From Sulfitobacter aestuariivivens (GTDB lineage Bacteria > Pseudomonadota > Alphaproteobacteria > Rhodobacterales > Rhodobacteraceae): a stretch of 64,000 bases of DNA. The translations under genes were made by a program, and so were the position numbers. Positions 17,148-26,260 of this stretch are shown here, in pieces. Each line of letters starts with the position of its first letter. Within the stretch, counting starts at the first letter, position 1. The notes beneath the pieces are model-generated. The model did no database searches. It was not told the DNA's origin and worked only from the letters and a program-made list of their open reading frames with translations. The DNA lies in assembly GCF_014763045.1 (NCBI RefSeq), contig NZ_JACTAG010000001.1, positions 1-64,000 on the forward strand. The letters run 5' to 3'.

Positions 17148-18038
17148 TCAGCTTTGATCAAACGTGGCGGCGTATCGCGGCGCGAAGAATTTGACGAAGG
17201 TTTTGACCTCGGGTCGGCGATACGCGTCGGGAGAGATCAGCAGCATGTGCGATCGCGACAGGGCATCGATGGGGCCAAAACAGGCCATGAGCGCGGCATC
17301 AAACTGGGCTTGTCGGATATTGACCAGGCCCAGCCCCTGTCCTGACCGGATGGCCGCCTGCATCAGGTCAACGTCCCTGAAGGATTGGACGATCTGATCG
17401 GCGGTAACACGGTCTGTGAGCCAGCGGTGCAGGTAATCGGGGACGTCGGCGTGTTCAAAGGTCACAAAGCGGTGGCCGCGGAAATCATCCTCGGACTTTG
17501 GGAAGCCGCGTTCGTCTGCATAGCGCTGACTGCCAAAAAGTGCCCATTTTGCGGTGCGGATCTTGCGGCAGATCAGGCTGCCGTCCGAAACATCCGCGGT
17601 CACGCGGACGGCGATGTCTGCCTCGCCTTTAGACAGGTCCAGCACCCGGATGCTGGGGACGAAGTCGAATGCGATGTTGGGGTTAGCGGCGGAAAAGTCA
17701 CTGAATAGGTCCAGCACGCAGTCTGCGAAAGTGCCCGGCGCGGTGATGCGGATCGTTCGGGGTTCAGTCAGGGCCTGTGCGCTTTTGGCAAAGGCCGCTG
17801 TTGCCGCTTCGATCTCTTGGGCCAGCGGAAAAAGATCGCGGGCGGCGTGTGTGGGTTTGAAGCCGCGCGTGTCGCGCTCAAAGAGGGTCAGGTTTGTGGC
17901 GGCCTCAAGCGCGTCGATGCGGCGGGCGACGGTGGGCTGAGCAATGCCCAAAATGCGAGAGGCAGCAAGGGTGGAGCCCTGCCGAAAGACCGCAAGGAAG
18001 ATGCGGACGTCTGACCAATTGGAGAAATCGCTCTTCAT
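17148..18038 (-). CDS. LysR-family transcriptional regulator
   Basis: A 296-residue LysR-type regulator. The N-terminal winged helix-turn-helix (WSDVRIFLAVFRQGSTLAASRILGIAQPTVARRIDALEA) covers residues 7-46, followed by a substrate-binding domain (RTIRITAPGTFADCVLDLF onward) with periplasmic-binding-protein fold. The ATG at 18038 is used; a TTG six codons upstream is possible. It is divergent from a small conserved-looking gene at 18132 and lies next to the TPP enzyme and CoA-transferase genes; either could be its target, but no clear T-N11-A box was identified. Effector unknown. Confidence 0.88.
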   Translation of the reverse strand: MKSDFSNWSDVRIFLAVFRQGSTLAASRILGIAQPTVARRIDALEAATNLTLFERDTRGFKPTHAARDLFPLAQEIEAATAAFAKSAQALTEPRTIRITAPGTFADCVLDLFSDFSAANPNIAFDFVPSIRVLDLSKGEADIAVRVTADVSDGSLICRKIRTAKWALFGSQRYADERGFPKSEDDFRGHRFVTFEHADVPDYLHRWLTDRVTADQIVQSFRDVDLMQAAIRSGQGLGLVNIRQAQFDAALMACFGPIDALSRSHMLLISPDAYRRPEVKTFVKFFAPRYAATFDQS

Positions 18039-18131
18039 TTTTGTAGAACAACACAAAATCTTGAGCGATACCAGCGTGCCGCTTCAGGGCGTAGTTTTGA
18101 GAGGTCAAAACCTATGGCGGAGGGCCTTGAG

Positions 18132-18344
18132 ATGCTTTTGGAAACACTTCGGCTGCGGCCATTCTGGCGTCTCTTCCGGGCCTTTGGTGGTCTTGGTCAT
18201 TCGGGGGCAAAGCCCGCGTGTTCAGATCAGCAAGACCGCGCGCGGCGCGCCTTTGTGCTGGAAATGATGGAGGCACATCCGGAGGCTTTTCAGCACGAAC
18301 AGGACGTTCAATGCATGATGCACTACTATCCGTCGCGGTTCTGA
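18132..18344 (+). CDS. Small conserved-looking protein, unknown function
   Basis: A 70-residue protein, MLLETLRLRPFWRLFRAFGG to MMHYYPSRF. The ATG at 18132 is preceded by GGAGGG with about seven bases of spacing, a strong ribosome-binding site that argues this is real. The ending 'AF..E.DVQ.MM..YP.RF' is a pattern I associate with small Rhodobacterales proteins of unknown function, from memory. No signal peptide; an amphipathic, basic N-terminal helix. It is divergent from the LysR gene, and its 3' end overlaps the convergent CoA-transferase gene by 19 nt. Confidence 0.6.
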   Translation: MLLETLRLRPFWRLFRAFGGLGHSGAKPACSDQQDRARRAFVLEMMEAHPEAFQHEQDVQCMMHYYPSRF

Positions 18345-19528
18345 TCTTTGGGAATGGCCCATTCCCTTAGCACGTCGTCGGTATCCTGCCCGATGTGGGG
18401 GGGCGGGCGGTCATAGCGCACCGGTGTGGCAGAGAGCTTGAGAGGGTTGGCCAGCAGGCGCAGGTCATCGCCGTCGGCGCGGGGCATGTCGACCACGGCG
18501 CCGCGCGCGCGCGCCTGATCCGAGGTCAGCGCTTCGCCAATCGTGTGGATCGGGCCGCAGGGCACCTTAACCCCGCGCAGCCGGGTCATCACGTCGTCCC
18601 GTGTCAGCCGTTTCATCGCGGGTCGGATCAGCGGCATCAGGGCTTCGCGGTTTTCGATGCGGCTTTGGTTGGTGGTGAAACGCGGATCTGCGGCGACATC
18701 CGCGATCTCCAGCACATCGCAAAAGCGGGCGAATTGCGCGTCATTGCCGACGGCCAGCAGAAAGTGGCCGTCACTGCATTCAAAGGTGTCGTAGGGCACG
18801 ATGTTGGGGTGGGCGTTGCCGCGCCGCTCAGGTTCTTGACCCGAGACGAGGTAGTTGCAGCCTTCGTTAATCAACCATGCCATTTGTGCGTCGACAAGGG
18901 CCAGATCGATATGTTGCCCTTCGCCCGTCGCATCACGGTGGCGCAGGGCGGCGAGAATGCCGATGGTGGCGTACATCCCGCACATCACGTCTGCGATGCC
19001 CACGCCAACCTTGGTCGGCACCCCCTTAGGGTCGCCGGTGATTGCCATGATGCCGCCAAAGCCTTGCGCCATCAGGTCATACCCCGGCTGGCTGCGGTTC
19101 GGTCCGGTTTGTCCGTACCCGGAGATGGAGCAGTAGACGAGCGCGGGATGTTTGCTGAGAAGGCTCTCGTGATCCAGCCCATATTTCTTGAGCCCGTCGG
19201 GTTTGAAGTTTTCGATGACCACATCGGCTCGGGCGGCGAGCTGATGGATGATTTGCTGGCCGTCTTCTGTGGCGATATCGACCGCGATCGAGCGCTTGTT
19301 GCGATTGGCGGCCATGAAATAGGCGGAAAGGTCAGTGCGCTTGCCCTCAGCGTCCAGGGCATAGTTCGGTCCCCAACCGCGCGTGTCATCGCCCCCGGTT
19401 TTGGGGTTTTCGACCTTGATGACGGTCGCACCGAGATCGCCCAGCAATTGAGTGCAGGTCGGACCTGCCAGAATGCGGGAGAGGTCGAGGATAAACAGGC
19501 CCTCAAGCGCGCCTTTAGATGCGGCCAT
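18326..19528 (-). CDS. CoA-transferase family III (CaiB/BaiF)
   Basis: A 400-residue class III CoA-transferase. Conserved parts: LEGLFILDLSRILAGPTCTQLLGDLGATVIKVENP, FMAANRNKRSIAVDI and SGYGQTGPNRSQPGYDLMAQGFGG, where Asp151 is the expected catalytic nucleophile that forms a CoA-thioester intermediate. Family members move CoA between carboxylic acids such as formate/oxalate, carnitine or mesaconate; the substrate cannot be read from sequence. It lies directly downstream of a TPP enzyme and overlaps its stop by 14 nt. That pairing recalls formyl-CoA transferase with oxalyl-CoA decarboxylase, but the TPP partner is not a canonical Oxc. Confidence 0.88.
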   Translation of the reverse strand: MAASKGALEGLFILDLSRILAGPTCTQLLGDLGATVIKVENPKTGGDDTRGWGPNYALDAEGKRTDLSAYFMAANRNKRSIAVDIATEDGQQIIHQLAARADVVIENFKPDGLKKYGLDHESLLSKHPALVYCSISGYGQTGPNRSQPGYDLMAQGFGGIMAITGDPKGVPTKVGVGIADVMCGMYATIGILAALRHRDATGEGQHIDLALVDAQMAWLINEGCNYLVSGQEPERRGNAHPNIVPYDTFECSDGHFLLAVGNDAQFARFCDVLEIADVAADPRFTTNQSRIENREALMPLIRPAMKRLTRDDVMTRLRGVKVPCGPIHTIGEALTSDQARARGAVVDMPRADGDDLRLLANPLKLSATPVRYDRPPPHIGQDTDDVLREWAIPKDQNRDG

Positions 19529-21131
19529 CATAGGCCCCCCGATCAATCATGGCGGCGATCACGGTGAACGTTTCTGCCTGCCGTGCGGCTTGAAGGGCTG
19601 CGGTCAGTTCCGCGCGGGTCCGTACCGTGGAACCCGCGCCCCCGAATGCGCGGCCCATGGCGGCGAAATCATGTTCAGCAAAGTCCACGCCGTGATTGGT
19701 CAACTGTCGCTCGCGCTGCTTCTTCTCGATCAGTGCAAGGGAGGCATCGACAAAGACCACGAAGATGGGTGCGACCTTGAGTTCGGCTGCAGTGGCAAGC
19801 TCGCCCGCGACCATCAGAAAACCGGCATCGCCCGTGAAACAGACCACATCGCGGTCGGGGGCGGCCATCTTGGCCCCGATGGCCAGCGGTAGGGCGCAGC
19901 CCATGGTGCAAAGCGCCGAAGATTGCATCATGCCGCGCGGCTCATAGCATTCCCACATCTGGCTCAGCAGGATGCGATGTGCGCCACTGTCCGCACTGGC
20001 AAGCGCGTCGCGCGGCAGCACCGTGCGGCAGGTACCGATGATGGCGGCGGGACCCCAGTCTTCGTCTTTGGGGAACGCCTTGAGCAGGTCGGCCCGGGCC
20101 TGCGCGATCTCATTGCCCTGCCATGTTTCGACAGGTTGAATTCCGTCGCTGAGGGCAGCGAGCGTCGCGGCGCTATCGGTCACAAAGTTGAGCGTCGCCT
20201 GATGCATGTAGTGGTGGTTAGGTACGGGCTGGATGTCGATCACTTTGTGGGTGTCGGGCTGCCAGATGTCGCGCCAGCCGGGGCGCATTTCCACCGGGTC
20301 GTACCCCACGCACAGGATCAGATCCGCCGATTGCACGAAAGGGACCAGCGTCTGGTCAGCCAGCGGGGACAGCCCCGCGCCGCCCAGTGCCAGCGCGTGA
20401 TCTTCCGGGATGATGCCTTTGGCTTTGTACGAGGTGATGACCGGTACGCCATGTTTTTCGGCAAAGTGCAGGACCGCGTGATCCGCATGCTGATTAAGTG
20501 CGCCGACGCCTGCGATGATCACGGGGCGCCGGGCGGCGGCAAGCCATCCGCGCGCCGTTTCCAGATCAGCGCCATGCGGGGCAGAGGGCGACCCCGGTGC
20601 GCGGGCAGGGGGCGCTGTGGCGGAGACCTGCGTGTTTGCCACGCTGATGGGCACGTCGATATGAACCGGTCCGTGGGCCCCTTCCGTCGCAATGGTGACG
20701 GCCTTGTCTGCGATCACATGCGCGGCATCCGCGGTCAGCGAAAAGCTGGCCTTGGTGAGCGGGCGAAAGACCGCCTGCTGGTCGACCACCTGGTGGGTAT
20801 ATGTCTGCGCCTCTGCCGCATCCACGCAGCCCGACAGCACGATCAGAGGCACCTGATCCTGCAACGCGTTGGCGACGGTGTTCACACCGTTCAGGGTGCC
20901 CGGACCGATGGTCCCGACCAGTATTGCGGGGGCGTGATCGCGGTGATGCACGCCCTCGGCCAGAAAGCCGGCAGCGTTTTCGTGTTTGGCCAGAATGAAC
21001 CGGATACCAGCCTGTTCCAGCGCGTCGAGTAGCGTCAGCACTTCGCCGCCGGGCATGCCAAAAGCGGTGCGGCATCCCGCAGCATAAAGGCGGCGGGCAA
21101 GGGCGTCGGCGGCGCGGATGGTGTCGGGCAT
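19515..21131 (-). CDS. ThDP-dependent acetolactate-synthase-like enzyme
   Basis: A 538-residue ThDP enzyme with the three-domain layout of acetolactate synthase. Glu51 (AKHENAAGFLAEG) activates the cofactor, and the binding motif near 430 is GDAGFLMVAGELATAAELK...VDASLAL. The metal ligand after GDx is Asp where most members have Asn, an unusual but conservative change. Catalytic-subunit features are complete, but there is no small regulatory subunit nearby. Possible activities include 2-oxoacid decarboxylase, acyl-CoA lyase or transferase; sequence alone does not decide. It is co-transcribed with the downstream class III CoA-transferase, implying a CoA-thioester or matching acid as substrate. 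Confidence 0.8.
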   Translation of the reverse strand: MPDTIRAADALARRLYAAGCRTAFGMPGGEVLTLLDALEQAGIRFILAKHENAAGFLAEGVHHRDHAPAILVGTIGPGTLNGVNTVANALQDQVPLIVLSGCVDAAEAQTYTHQVVDQQAVFRPLTKASFSLTADAAHVIADKAVTIATEGAHGPVHIDVPISVANTQVSATAPPARAPGSPSAPHGADLETARGWLAAARRPVIIAGVGALNQHADHAVLHFAEKHGVPVITSYKAKGIIPEDHALALGGAGLSPLADQTLVPFVQSADLILCVGYDPVEMRPGWRDIWQPDTHKVIDIQPVPNHHYMHQATLNFVTDSAATLAALSDGIQPVETWQGNEIAQARADLLKAFPKDEDWGPAAIIGTCRTVLPRDALASADSGAHRILLSQMWECYEPRGMMQSSALCTMGCALPLAIGAKMAAPDRDVVCFTGDAGFLMVAGELATAAELKVAPIFVVFVDASLALIEKKQRERQLTNHGVDFAEHDFAAMGRAFGGAGSTVRTRAELTAALQAARQAETFTVIAAMIDRGAYDGRI

Positions 21132-21384
21132 GTGTCAGGCCTTTGCTGGTACGATATCACGGTATCAACCATGCAGGCCTGTAATTGGCAACTCACTGCT
21201 GTGTGGGGTTTGTTGCAGGCGCGCCTGACACGTTTCGGAAAAAGGGGCTTGAACGGCACCCGGACCCAGCACATTATTTGCCGATTGAGTTAATGCATTG
21301 ATGTTCAAGGCCCTTGTCGGTGTATGGAGGCGCGACGCGGGCCGCATTACTGAGTGGTAGATTTGATCGCAGGAGACCCAGGAC

Positions 21385-21957
21385 ATGAATTATCTCGGCC
21401 TTAGCCGTCATCATGATTATCGCAACAAGGTGCCGGTCTATTATGAGATGCCCAAGCTCATGCTGGCGATGGTTGTCATATCGCTTGTCGCGATGACGCT
21501 AATCGGTCTGTTCCTGTGCTTTATCGGTCTTTTTCTGGAAGGGCGCTTTGGTCTTGACGTGCTTCTCGGGCTTGGTCTGATCGGAGTATCCTATCTGACG
21601 GCGCGCGCGGTGCTGCTGCAGCCATTGCGGCTTTATCCGGATCATCTTGTGGTTCGAAAGTTCTCGACGCGCGATCTCAAGATCCGGTTCGATGAGCTCA
21701 GCCGGTTTGACCTTCGCCTTAGGCGTGTCACGCACCGGGATGCCGACGGCATGCGGATGGGCCCCGATACAATCGCCGAGATCCTTGTGCCAATCTACAA
21801 AGAGGGCGGCGAAAGACGTTTCCACAAAGTCAAGCTGCCGCAAAGCCAGGGGGGCAACACAGCCTTTCTGACGGCATTGAGGCAAGAGAGCGACGTTGAA
21901 ATCAGGCGCATCCCGGGTGTGCCGGAGCGCACGTGGTGGCAGCGACTGCTCAGGTAA
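21385..21957 (+). CDS. Two-segment membrane protein, unknown function
   Basis: A 190-residue protein with two adjacent hydrophobic segments (about 25-50 and 57-75), then a hydrophilic beta-rich C-terminal part starting LRLYPDHLVVRKFSTRDLKIRFDELSRFDLRL. Two membrane spans followed by such a segment resemble bacterial PH-like membrane proteins, but I do not recognise a specific family. It is alone, divergent from the TPP-enzyme gene (253-nt gap) and convergent with gcrA. Confidence 0.65.
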   Translation: MNYLGLSRHHDYRNKVPVYYEMPKLMLAMVVISLVAMTLIGLFLCFIGLFLEGRFGLDVLLGLGLIGVSYLTARAVLLQPLRLYPDHLVVRKFSTRDLKIRFDELSRFDLRLRRVTHRDADGMRMGPDTIAEILVPIYKEGGERRFHKVKLPQSQGGNTAFLTALRQESDVEIRRIPGVPERTWWQRLLR

Positions 21958-21978
21958 CGCGCCTGCGCCGTCGGACTT

Positions 21979-22548
21979 TTACCGCCGACGGTCCCGGCGC
22001 GCAGACATTGGCTGGAACGCCACGCCCACATGCGCCTCGCAATAGGGCTTGCCCTGTTGCACAGGCAGTCCGCAGAACCAGAATTTTTCAGTCGCGGGAT
22101 CACCGACAGGCCACTTGCAGGTCCGTTCGGTCAGTTCCATCAGGCTGATCTTCTTGGCCTTTTTCTCAACTTCATTGACCTTGGCCAATGCCTCCGGACT
22201 GATCTCGTTGGCGGATGGCTGCGGGGGCAGCGGTTGCCCGGCGGGAATGATCTGCTTGCGCGCGGGCAGCGTCGATCTGGGCGGTGCTGCCGCTTCGGTC
22301 TTGGGCTCGGCACTTTCGGTCTTGGGCTCTGCCTTGGCCTTGGGCGCCGCTTTGGCCGCAGCCTTTGGCTTGGCTTCGGCCTTGGCGCTGCCACCGGACG
22401 TGGCGCGGTTCGACAGGCCCAGACGGTGCACCTTGCCGATCACGGCATTGCGGGTCACGCCGCCAAGTTCCTTGGCGATCTGGCTGGCGGATTGGCCTTC
22501 GCCCCACATCTTTTTCAGCGTCTCAACGCGGTCGTCAGTCCAGGACAT
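21979..22548 (-). CDS. gcrA: GcrA-family cell cycle regulator
   Basis: A 189-residue alphaproteobacterial regulator. In Caulobacter, GcrA joins sigma-70 RNA polymerase and reads CcrM adenine methylation to drive S-phase genes. The N-terminus SWTDDRVETLKKMWGEGQSASQIAKELGGVTRNAVIGKVHRLGL (residues 2-45) is the hallmark DNA-binding region. The linker is long and Ala/Lys/Pro-rich (about 50-125). The C-terminal domain RTCKWPVGDPATEKFWFCGLPVQQGKPYCEAHVGVAF binds sigma factor. A terminator-like hairpin stands just ahead of the ribosome-binding site, so expression might be controlled in the leader. Confidence 0.95.
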   Translation of the reverse strand: MSWTDDRVETLKKMWGEGQSASQIAKELGGVTRNAVIGKVHRLGLSNRATSGGSAKAEAKPKAAAKAAPKAKAEPKTESAEPKTEAAAPPRSTLPARKQIIPAGQPLPPQPSANEISPEALAKVNEVEKKAKKISLMELTERTCKWPVGDPATEKFWFCGLPVQQGKPYCEAHVGVAFQPMSARRDRRR

Positions 22549-22565
22549 GCAGGTTCCCTACTCAA

Positions 22566-22597
22566 AAAGCGGCCCTGAGGATGCGCAAGGCCGCTTT
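22566..22597 (-). terminator. Terminator-like hairpin in front of gcrA
   Basis: AAAGCGGCC and GGCCGCTTT form perfect 9-bp arms around a 14-nt loop. On the minus strand the second arm runs into TTTTTG, the form of an intrinsic terminator. It ends about 15 nt before the gcrA ATG, just before its ribosome-binding site. It either ends a leftward transcript from 22600-22990 or acts as an attenuator in the gcrA leader. Confidence 0.6.
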
Positions 22598-22999
22598 GTC
22601 AAAAATCATCTCTCATTCTAGCCCGTCCACGTCTGGGCGCAAGCACGGGGTCGGCAGATTGGCTAAATGGACGTTTCGATGTGCTTTTGCAACCTTGCCA
22701 TGGCTATCGCAAGCAAATTGGCATCGCGACTGGGGTGTCTGGCTGCACATCTGGCATCGGAGCGGCACTTTACCCCTTTACGACGCGGGCTTTGTGCGCC
22801 TATGAATTGCCTATGATCACGAACGCCACATACGCTGTCCGACGACGCCGTCGCTAAAGCCCTGTCGCGGCCTGACCCTTCTGTCAGGTTGATCATCGTG
22901 CCACGGTTGCTGGCACATCTCTTCAAACCCCATTGACGTAAATCGCCGCTTCGTGCCCCATGGGCGCTCTGTCGCGGCCTCTCATTCAGGATGATACGC
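22598..22999. other. Gene-free region between gcrA and argD, possible small RNA locus
   Basis: About 400 nt without a credible protein frame. It contains short hairpins, such as CCTGAC/GTCAGG near 22871-22889 and GTGCCA/TGGCAC near 22899-22916. The strong terminator-like hairpin at 22566-22597 would fit the end of a leftward small RNA from this stretch. No promoter or known RNA family was recognised. Confidence 0.3.
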
Positions 23000-24172
23000 A
23001 TGATCCCCACCGTTCTGCCGACCTATGCGCGTGCTCCCCTCAGCTTTGTCAAAGGCGAAGGCGCCTGGCTGATCGAGGCAGATGGCCGACGTTTTCTGGA
23101 TCTTGGGGCCGGGATCGCCGTGAATGCGCTGGGTCATGCAAACCCTGCCCTTGTGGCAGCACTCACCGAACAGGCGGGCGCGTTGTGGCATACCTCCAAC
23201 CTCTACGAGATCCCGCAGCAAAAGCGGCTGGCGGATTTACTGGTGGAACACACCTTTGCTGATACGGTCTTTTTCACCAATTCCGGCACGGAGGCCTGCG
23301 AGCTGGCCGTCAAGATGGCCCGCAAGCATTTCTACGACAAGGGACAGCCTGACCGGGTCGAGATCATCACCTTTGACGGCTCGTTTCACGGCCGCTCTGC
23401 CGCGGGCATCGCCGCGGCAGGGTCCGAGAAAATGACAAAGGGTTTCGGCCCGCTGTTGCCGGGTTTCGTGCATTTGCCGTTTGGAGATCACGACGCGCTT
23501 GGTGCCGCGATCACGGACAGGACCTGCGCGGTGATGGTCGAACCGGTGCAGGGTGAAGGCGGCATCCGCCCGCTGCCTGATGCCTGCCTCAAAGGGCTGC
23601 GGGACCTTTGCGACGAAAAAGGTATCCTGATGATCCTTGACGAAGTGCAATGTGGCGTGGGCCGCACAGGCAAGCTCTTTGCCCATGAATGGGCCGGAAT
23701 CGCCCCCGATATCATGATGGTAGCCAAAGGCATCGGTGGCGGATTTCCCCTCGGTGCGGTGCTGGCAAGTGAAGACGCGGCTTCGGGCATGACTGCCGGG
23801 ACGCATGGATCCACCTATGGTGGCAACCCGCTGGGCTGTGCGGTGGGCTGCGCAGTGATGGAAACCGTCGCAGACCCGGAATTCCTTGCCGAGGTGAACC
23901 GCAAAGCAGGCCTGTTGCGCCAGAAACTGGAAGGGCTGATGGCCGCTCACGCGGATGTCTTTGACAGCGTGCGCGGCGCGGGGCTGATGCTTGGTCTAAA
24001 ATGCAAGGCAACCAACATGGACGTGGTCAATGCCGGGTATGACAATCAGGTCATTACGGTGCCTGCCGCCAATAACGTGATCCGCCTGCTGCCGCCCCTC
24101 AACATCACCGACGACGAAATTACTGAGGCCGTCCGACGTCTGGATGCCGCCGCCGCATCACTCGCCACCTAG
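23000..24172 (+). CDS. argD: Acetylornithine aminotransferase
   Basis: A 390-residue class III PLP aminotransferase converting N-acetylglutamate semialdehyde to N-acetylornithine; some also serve in lysine synthesis. Conserved parts: WLIEADGRRFLDLGAGIAVNALGH, 'FFTNSGTEACELAVKMARKH', 'TFDGSFHGRSAAGIAAAG', 'ILDEVQCGVGRTGKLFAHE' and 'MMVAKGIGGGFPLGAVLAS', where the PLP lysine is in AKGIGGG. The start at 23000 (MIPTVLPTYARAPL) has AGGA eight bases upstream and is preferred over an ATG nine bases earlier. Followed by argF after a GC-rich palindrome. Confidence 0.94.
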   Translation: MIPTVLPTYARAPLSFVKGEGAWLIEADGRRFLDLGAGIAVNALGHANPALVAALTEQAGALWHTSNLYEIPQQKRLADLLVEHTFADTVFFTNSGTEACELAVKMARKHFYDKGQPDRVEIITFDGSFHGRSAAGIAAAGSEKMTKGFGPLLPGFVHLPFGDHDALGAAITDRTCAVMVEPVQGEGGIRPLPDACLKGLRDLCDEKGILMILDEVQCGVGRTGKLFAHEWAGIAPDIMMVAKGIGGGFPLGAVLASEDAASGMTAGTHGSTYGGNPLGCAVGCAVMETVADPEFLAEVNRKAGLLRQKLEGLMAAHADVFDSVRGAGLMLGLKCKATNMDVVNAGYDNQVITVPAANNVIRLLPPLNITDDEITEAVRRLDAAAASLAT

Positions 24173-24198
24173 GTCTTTTTCTGGCTAAAACATTCCTC

Positions 24199-24233
24199 GG
24201 GGGTCCGGGGGCAGACAGCCCCCGGGTCTCCCC
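24199..24233. repeat. GC-rich palindrome between argD and argF
   Basis: CCGGGGGC and GCCCCCGG arms (24205-24212 and 24218-24225) flank AGACA. Outer GGGG/CCCC tracts extend the stem. The core GGGGGCAGACAGCCCCC resembles the arms of the palindrome inside nrdJ (45700-45756), suggesting a family of GC-rich REP-like elements. No T tract follows, so read-through into argF is likely. Confidence 0.6.
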
Positions 24234-24248
24234 AAATCAGAGCATCAC

Positions 24249-25154
24249 ATGACCCATTTTCTCGACATTGACCAAACACCGCAAGCCGATCTGCGGCACA
24301 TCATCGACGACGCGCTGACAATGAAAAAAGCCCGCGCTGGCCGCCCGAAGGGGGCGCCGGATGATATCCAGCCTCTCAAGGACCATATGGTCGCGCTGAT
24401 CTTTGAAAAACCCTCCACCCGGACCCGCGTCAGTTTCGACGTGGGCGTGCGCCAGATGGGCGGACAGACCATGGTGCTGTCGGGCGCCGATATGCAGCTG
24501 GGCCACGGTGAAACCATTGCAGATACCGCCCGTGTACTCAGCCGCTACGTGGATCTGATCATGATCCGCACATTTGAGGAACAGACGCTGCTGGATATGG
24601 CGGAATACGCGACCGTTCCGGTGATCAACGGGCTTACCAACCGCACTCATCCCTGCCAGATCATGGCGGACGTCATGACGTTCGAAGAAGTCAGCGGCCC
24701 CATCAAAGGCCGCAAGGTGGTCTGGTCCGGAGATGGCAACAACGTCTTTGCCAGCTTTGCGCATGCGGCCAAACAGTTCGACTTTGATCTCACCTTCACC
24801 GGCCCGCCGCCGCTTGATCCCGAGCCCGCGCTTGATGGTCTTTACGCAATCGAACGCGACCCGCATAAGGCGGTGGAAGGTGCGGATCTGGTGGTCACCG
24901 ATACCTGGGTCAGCATGCATGATCCGCAATCGGCCCGTGAACGGCGCCATAACCAGCTGCGCGGCTATCAGGTCAATGACGCGTTGATGGCGCAGGCCAA
25001 GAAAGAGGCGCTCTTTATGCATTGCCTGCCCGCACATCGCGATGACGAGGCGACAAGTGCTGTGATGGACGGCCCCCGTTCAGTGATCTTTGACGAGGCC
25101 GAAAACCGACTGCACGCGCAAAAGGCCATCATGCGGTACTGCCTTGGCGCCTGA
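24249..25154 (+). CDS. argF: Ornithine carbamoyltransferase
   Basis: A 301-residue carbamoyltransferase making citrulline from ornithine and carbamoyl phosphate. The carbamoyl-phosphate site STRTR is in [21 protein letters not shown] (about residues 55-59), with HPCQ at [12 protein letters not shown], and the ornithine/active-site Cys in [10 protein letters not shown] near the C-terminus. Length is typical of the family. Placed 76 nt after argD, so the two arginine genes probably form an operon. The next gene starts inside the argF 3' end. Confidence 0.96.
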   Translation: MTHFLDIDQTPQADLRHIIDDALTMKKARAGRPKGAPDDIQPLKDHMVALIFEKPSTRTRVSFDVGVRQMGGQTMVLSGADMQLGHGETIADTARVLSRYVDLIMIRTFEEQTLLDMAEYATVPVINGLTNRTHPCQIMADVMTFEEVSGPIKGRKVVWSGDGNNVFASFAHAAKQFDFDLTFTGPPPLDPEPALDGLYAIERDPHKAVEGADLVVTDTWVSMHDPQSARERRHNQLRGYQVNDALMAQAKKEALFMHCLPAHRDDEATSAVMDGPRSVIFDEAENRLHAQKAIMRYCLGA

Positions 25155-26151
25155 GCCCCATATCGTTGTCGCCGGCGCGGGGGCCATAGGATGCTTTGTG
25201 GGCGGCCTGCTTGCCGCGGGCGGGCATCGGGTCACCCTTCTGGTGCGCCCGCGCGTACGGGCCGAGATCCGCGCGCATGGGCTAACCCTGACCGACTTTT
25301 CCGGGTTGGACCGCAAGATGGATGCGGATGCTTTTGACCTGCGTGACGATCCTGGGTGCATGGGCACCGCAGACATTGTGCTGGTCACTGTCAAATCAGG
25401 TGCCACGGCGGAAATGGGGCGCTTGATTGCCGCCCATACGGATGCGCAAACCCGGGTCATCAGTCTGCAAAACGGCACGGAGAATGCGCAGACCCTGACA
25501 CGCATTTTGCCAGATCATGATGTGCGCGCCGGGATGGTGCCTTTCAATGTGGTCCCCTTGGGGCAGGGGTGTTTTCACCGCGCGACAAGCGGCGATATCG
25601 TGATTGGGGCAGGGCCCGGCGATCTGGCGAAGTTGCTTAGCGTGCCGCATCTGGCGCTGGCCCAAAGTGATGACATCATCGCCCTGCAATGGGGCAAGTT
25701 TCTGATCAACCTCAACAACGCTGTAAATGCGCTTAGCGGTCTGACACTGCGCGAACAGTTGCAGGATCGCCGGTGGCGGCGGCTGATGGCCGATCAGATG
25801 CAAGAGGCACTCGGCATTTTGCGTGCAAGCGGGATCAGTCCTGCGTCGACCACGCCGGTGCCGGTCGGGCTGGTGCCGTGGGTTTTACGCCTGCCAACAC
25901 CGCTTTTCACGCGGGTGGCCGCCCAGATGCTGACAATCGACGCGCAGGCACGCACGTCGATGGCCCATGATCTGATGGCCGGGCGCAAGACTGAGATCGA
26001 CGTGTTGCAGGGGCAGGTGGTTGCGATGGGCAAGGCGGCAGGCAAACCGACCCCAATCAACGCGCGGGTGCATGAATTGGTGAAACGCGCGGAAACGGCC
26101 GCAGAAGGTGTACCGCATCTGCCCGTAGAGGTGATCCGCAAGGCGGACTGA
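25144..26151 (+). CDS. Ketopantoate reductase family protein (PanE/ApbA)
   Basis: A protein of about 335 residues of the 2-dehydropantoate 2-reductase family, NADPH-dependent, which in pantothenate synthesis reduces ketopantoate. The Rossmann motif [23 protein letters not shown] is at the N-terminus, 'LVTVKSGAT' follows, and the C-terminal helical domain has [18 protein letters not shown] with the catalytic Lys, then [11 protein letters not shown]. There is no ATG before the Rossmann motif; the best start is TTG at 25144, overlapping argF by 11 nt. Several paralogues of this family exist in many genomes, so true PanE activity is not certain. Confidence 0.8.
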   Translation: MAPEPHIVVAGAGAIGCFVGGLLAAGGHRVTLLVRPRVRAEIRAHGLTLTDFSGLDRKMDADAFDLRDDPGCMGTADIVLVTVKSGATAEMGRLIAAHTDAQTRVISLQNGTENAQTLTRILPDHDVRAGMVPFNVVPLGQGCFHRATSGDIVIGAGPGDLAKLLSVPHLALAQSDDIIALQWGKFLINLNNAVNALSGLTLREQLQDRRWRRLMADQMQEALGILRASGISPASTTPVPVGLVPWVLRLPTPLFTRVAAQMLTIDAQARTSMAHDLMAGRKTEIDVLQGQVVAMGKAAGKPTPINARVHELVKRAETAAEGVPHLPVEVIRKAD

Positions 26152-26260
26152 CAGGCCGGCCCTCGGCGTTCATGATTTGCGACGTCAATCCGTGTCACGC
26201 GGGCTTGCGCTGACATGCGGGGCAGACCAAGCTGCCCAGAATCGTGACATCGGAGGGCAC

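Noticed and set aside
18326-21131. Oxalate degradation pair (frc/oxc)
   Set aside because: The CoA-transferase fits the broad family but the TPP enzyme lacks typical oxalyl-CoA decarboxylase sequence, so the name was not applied.
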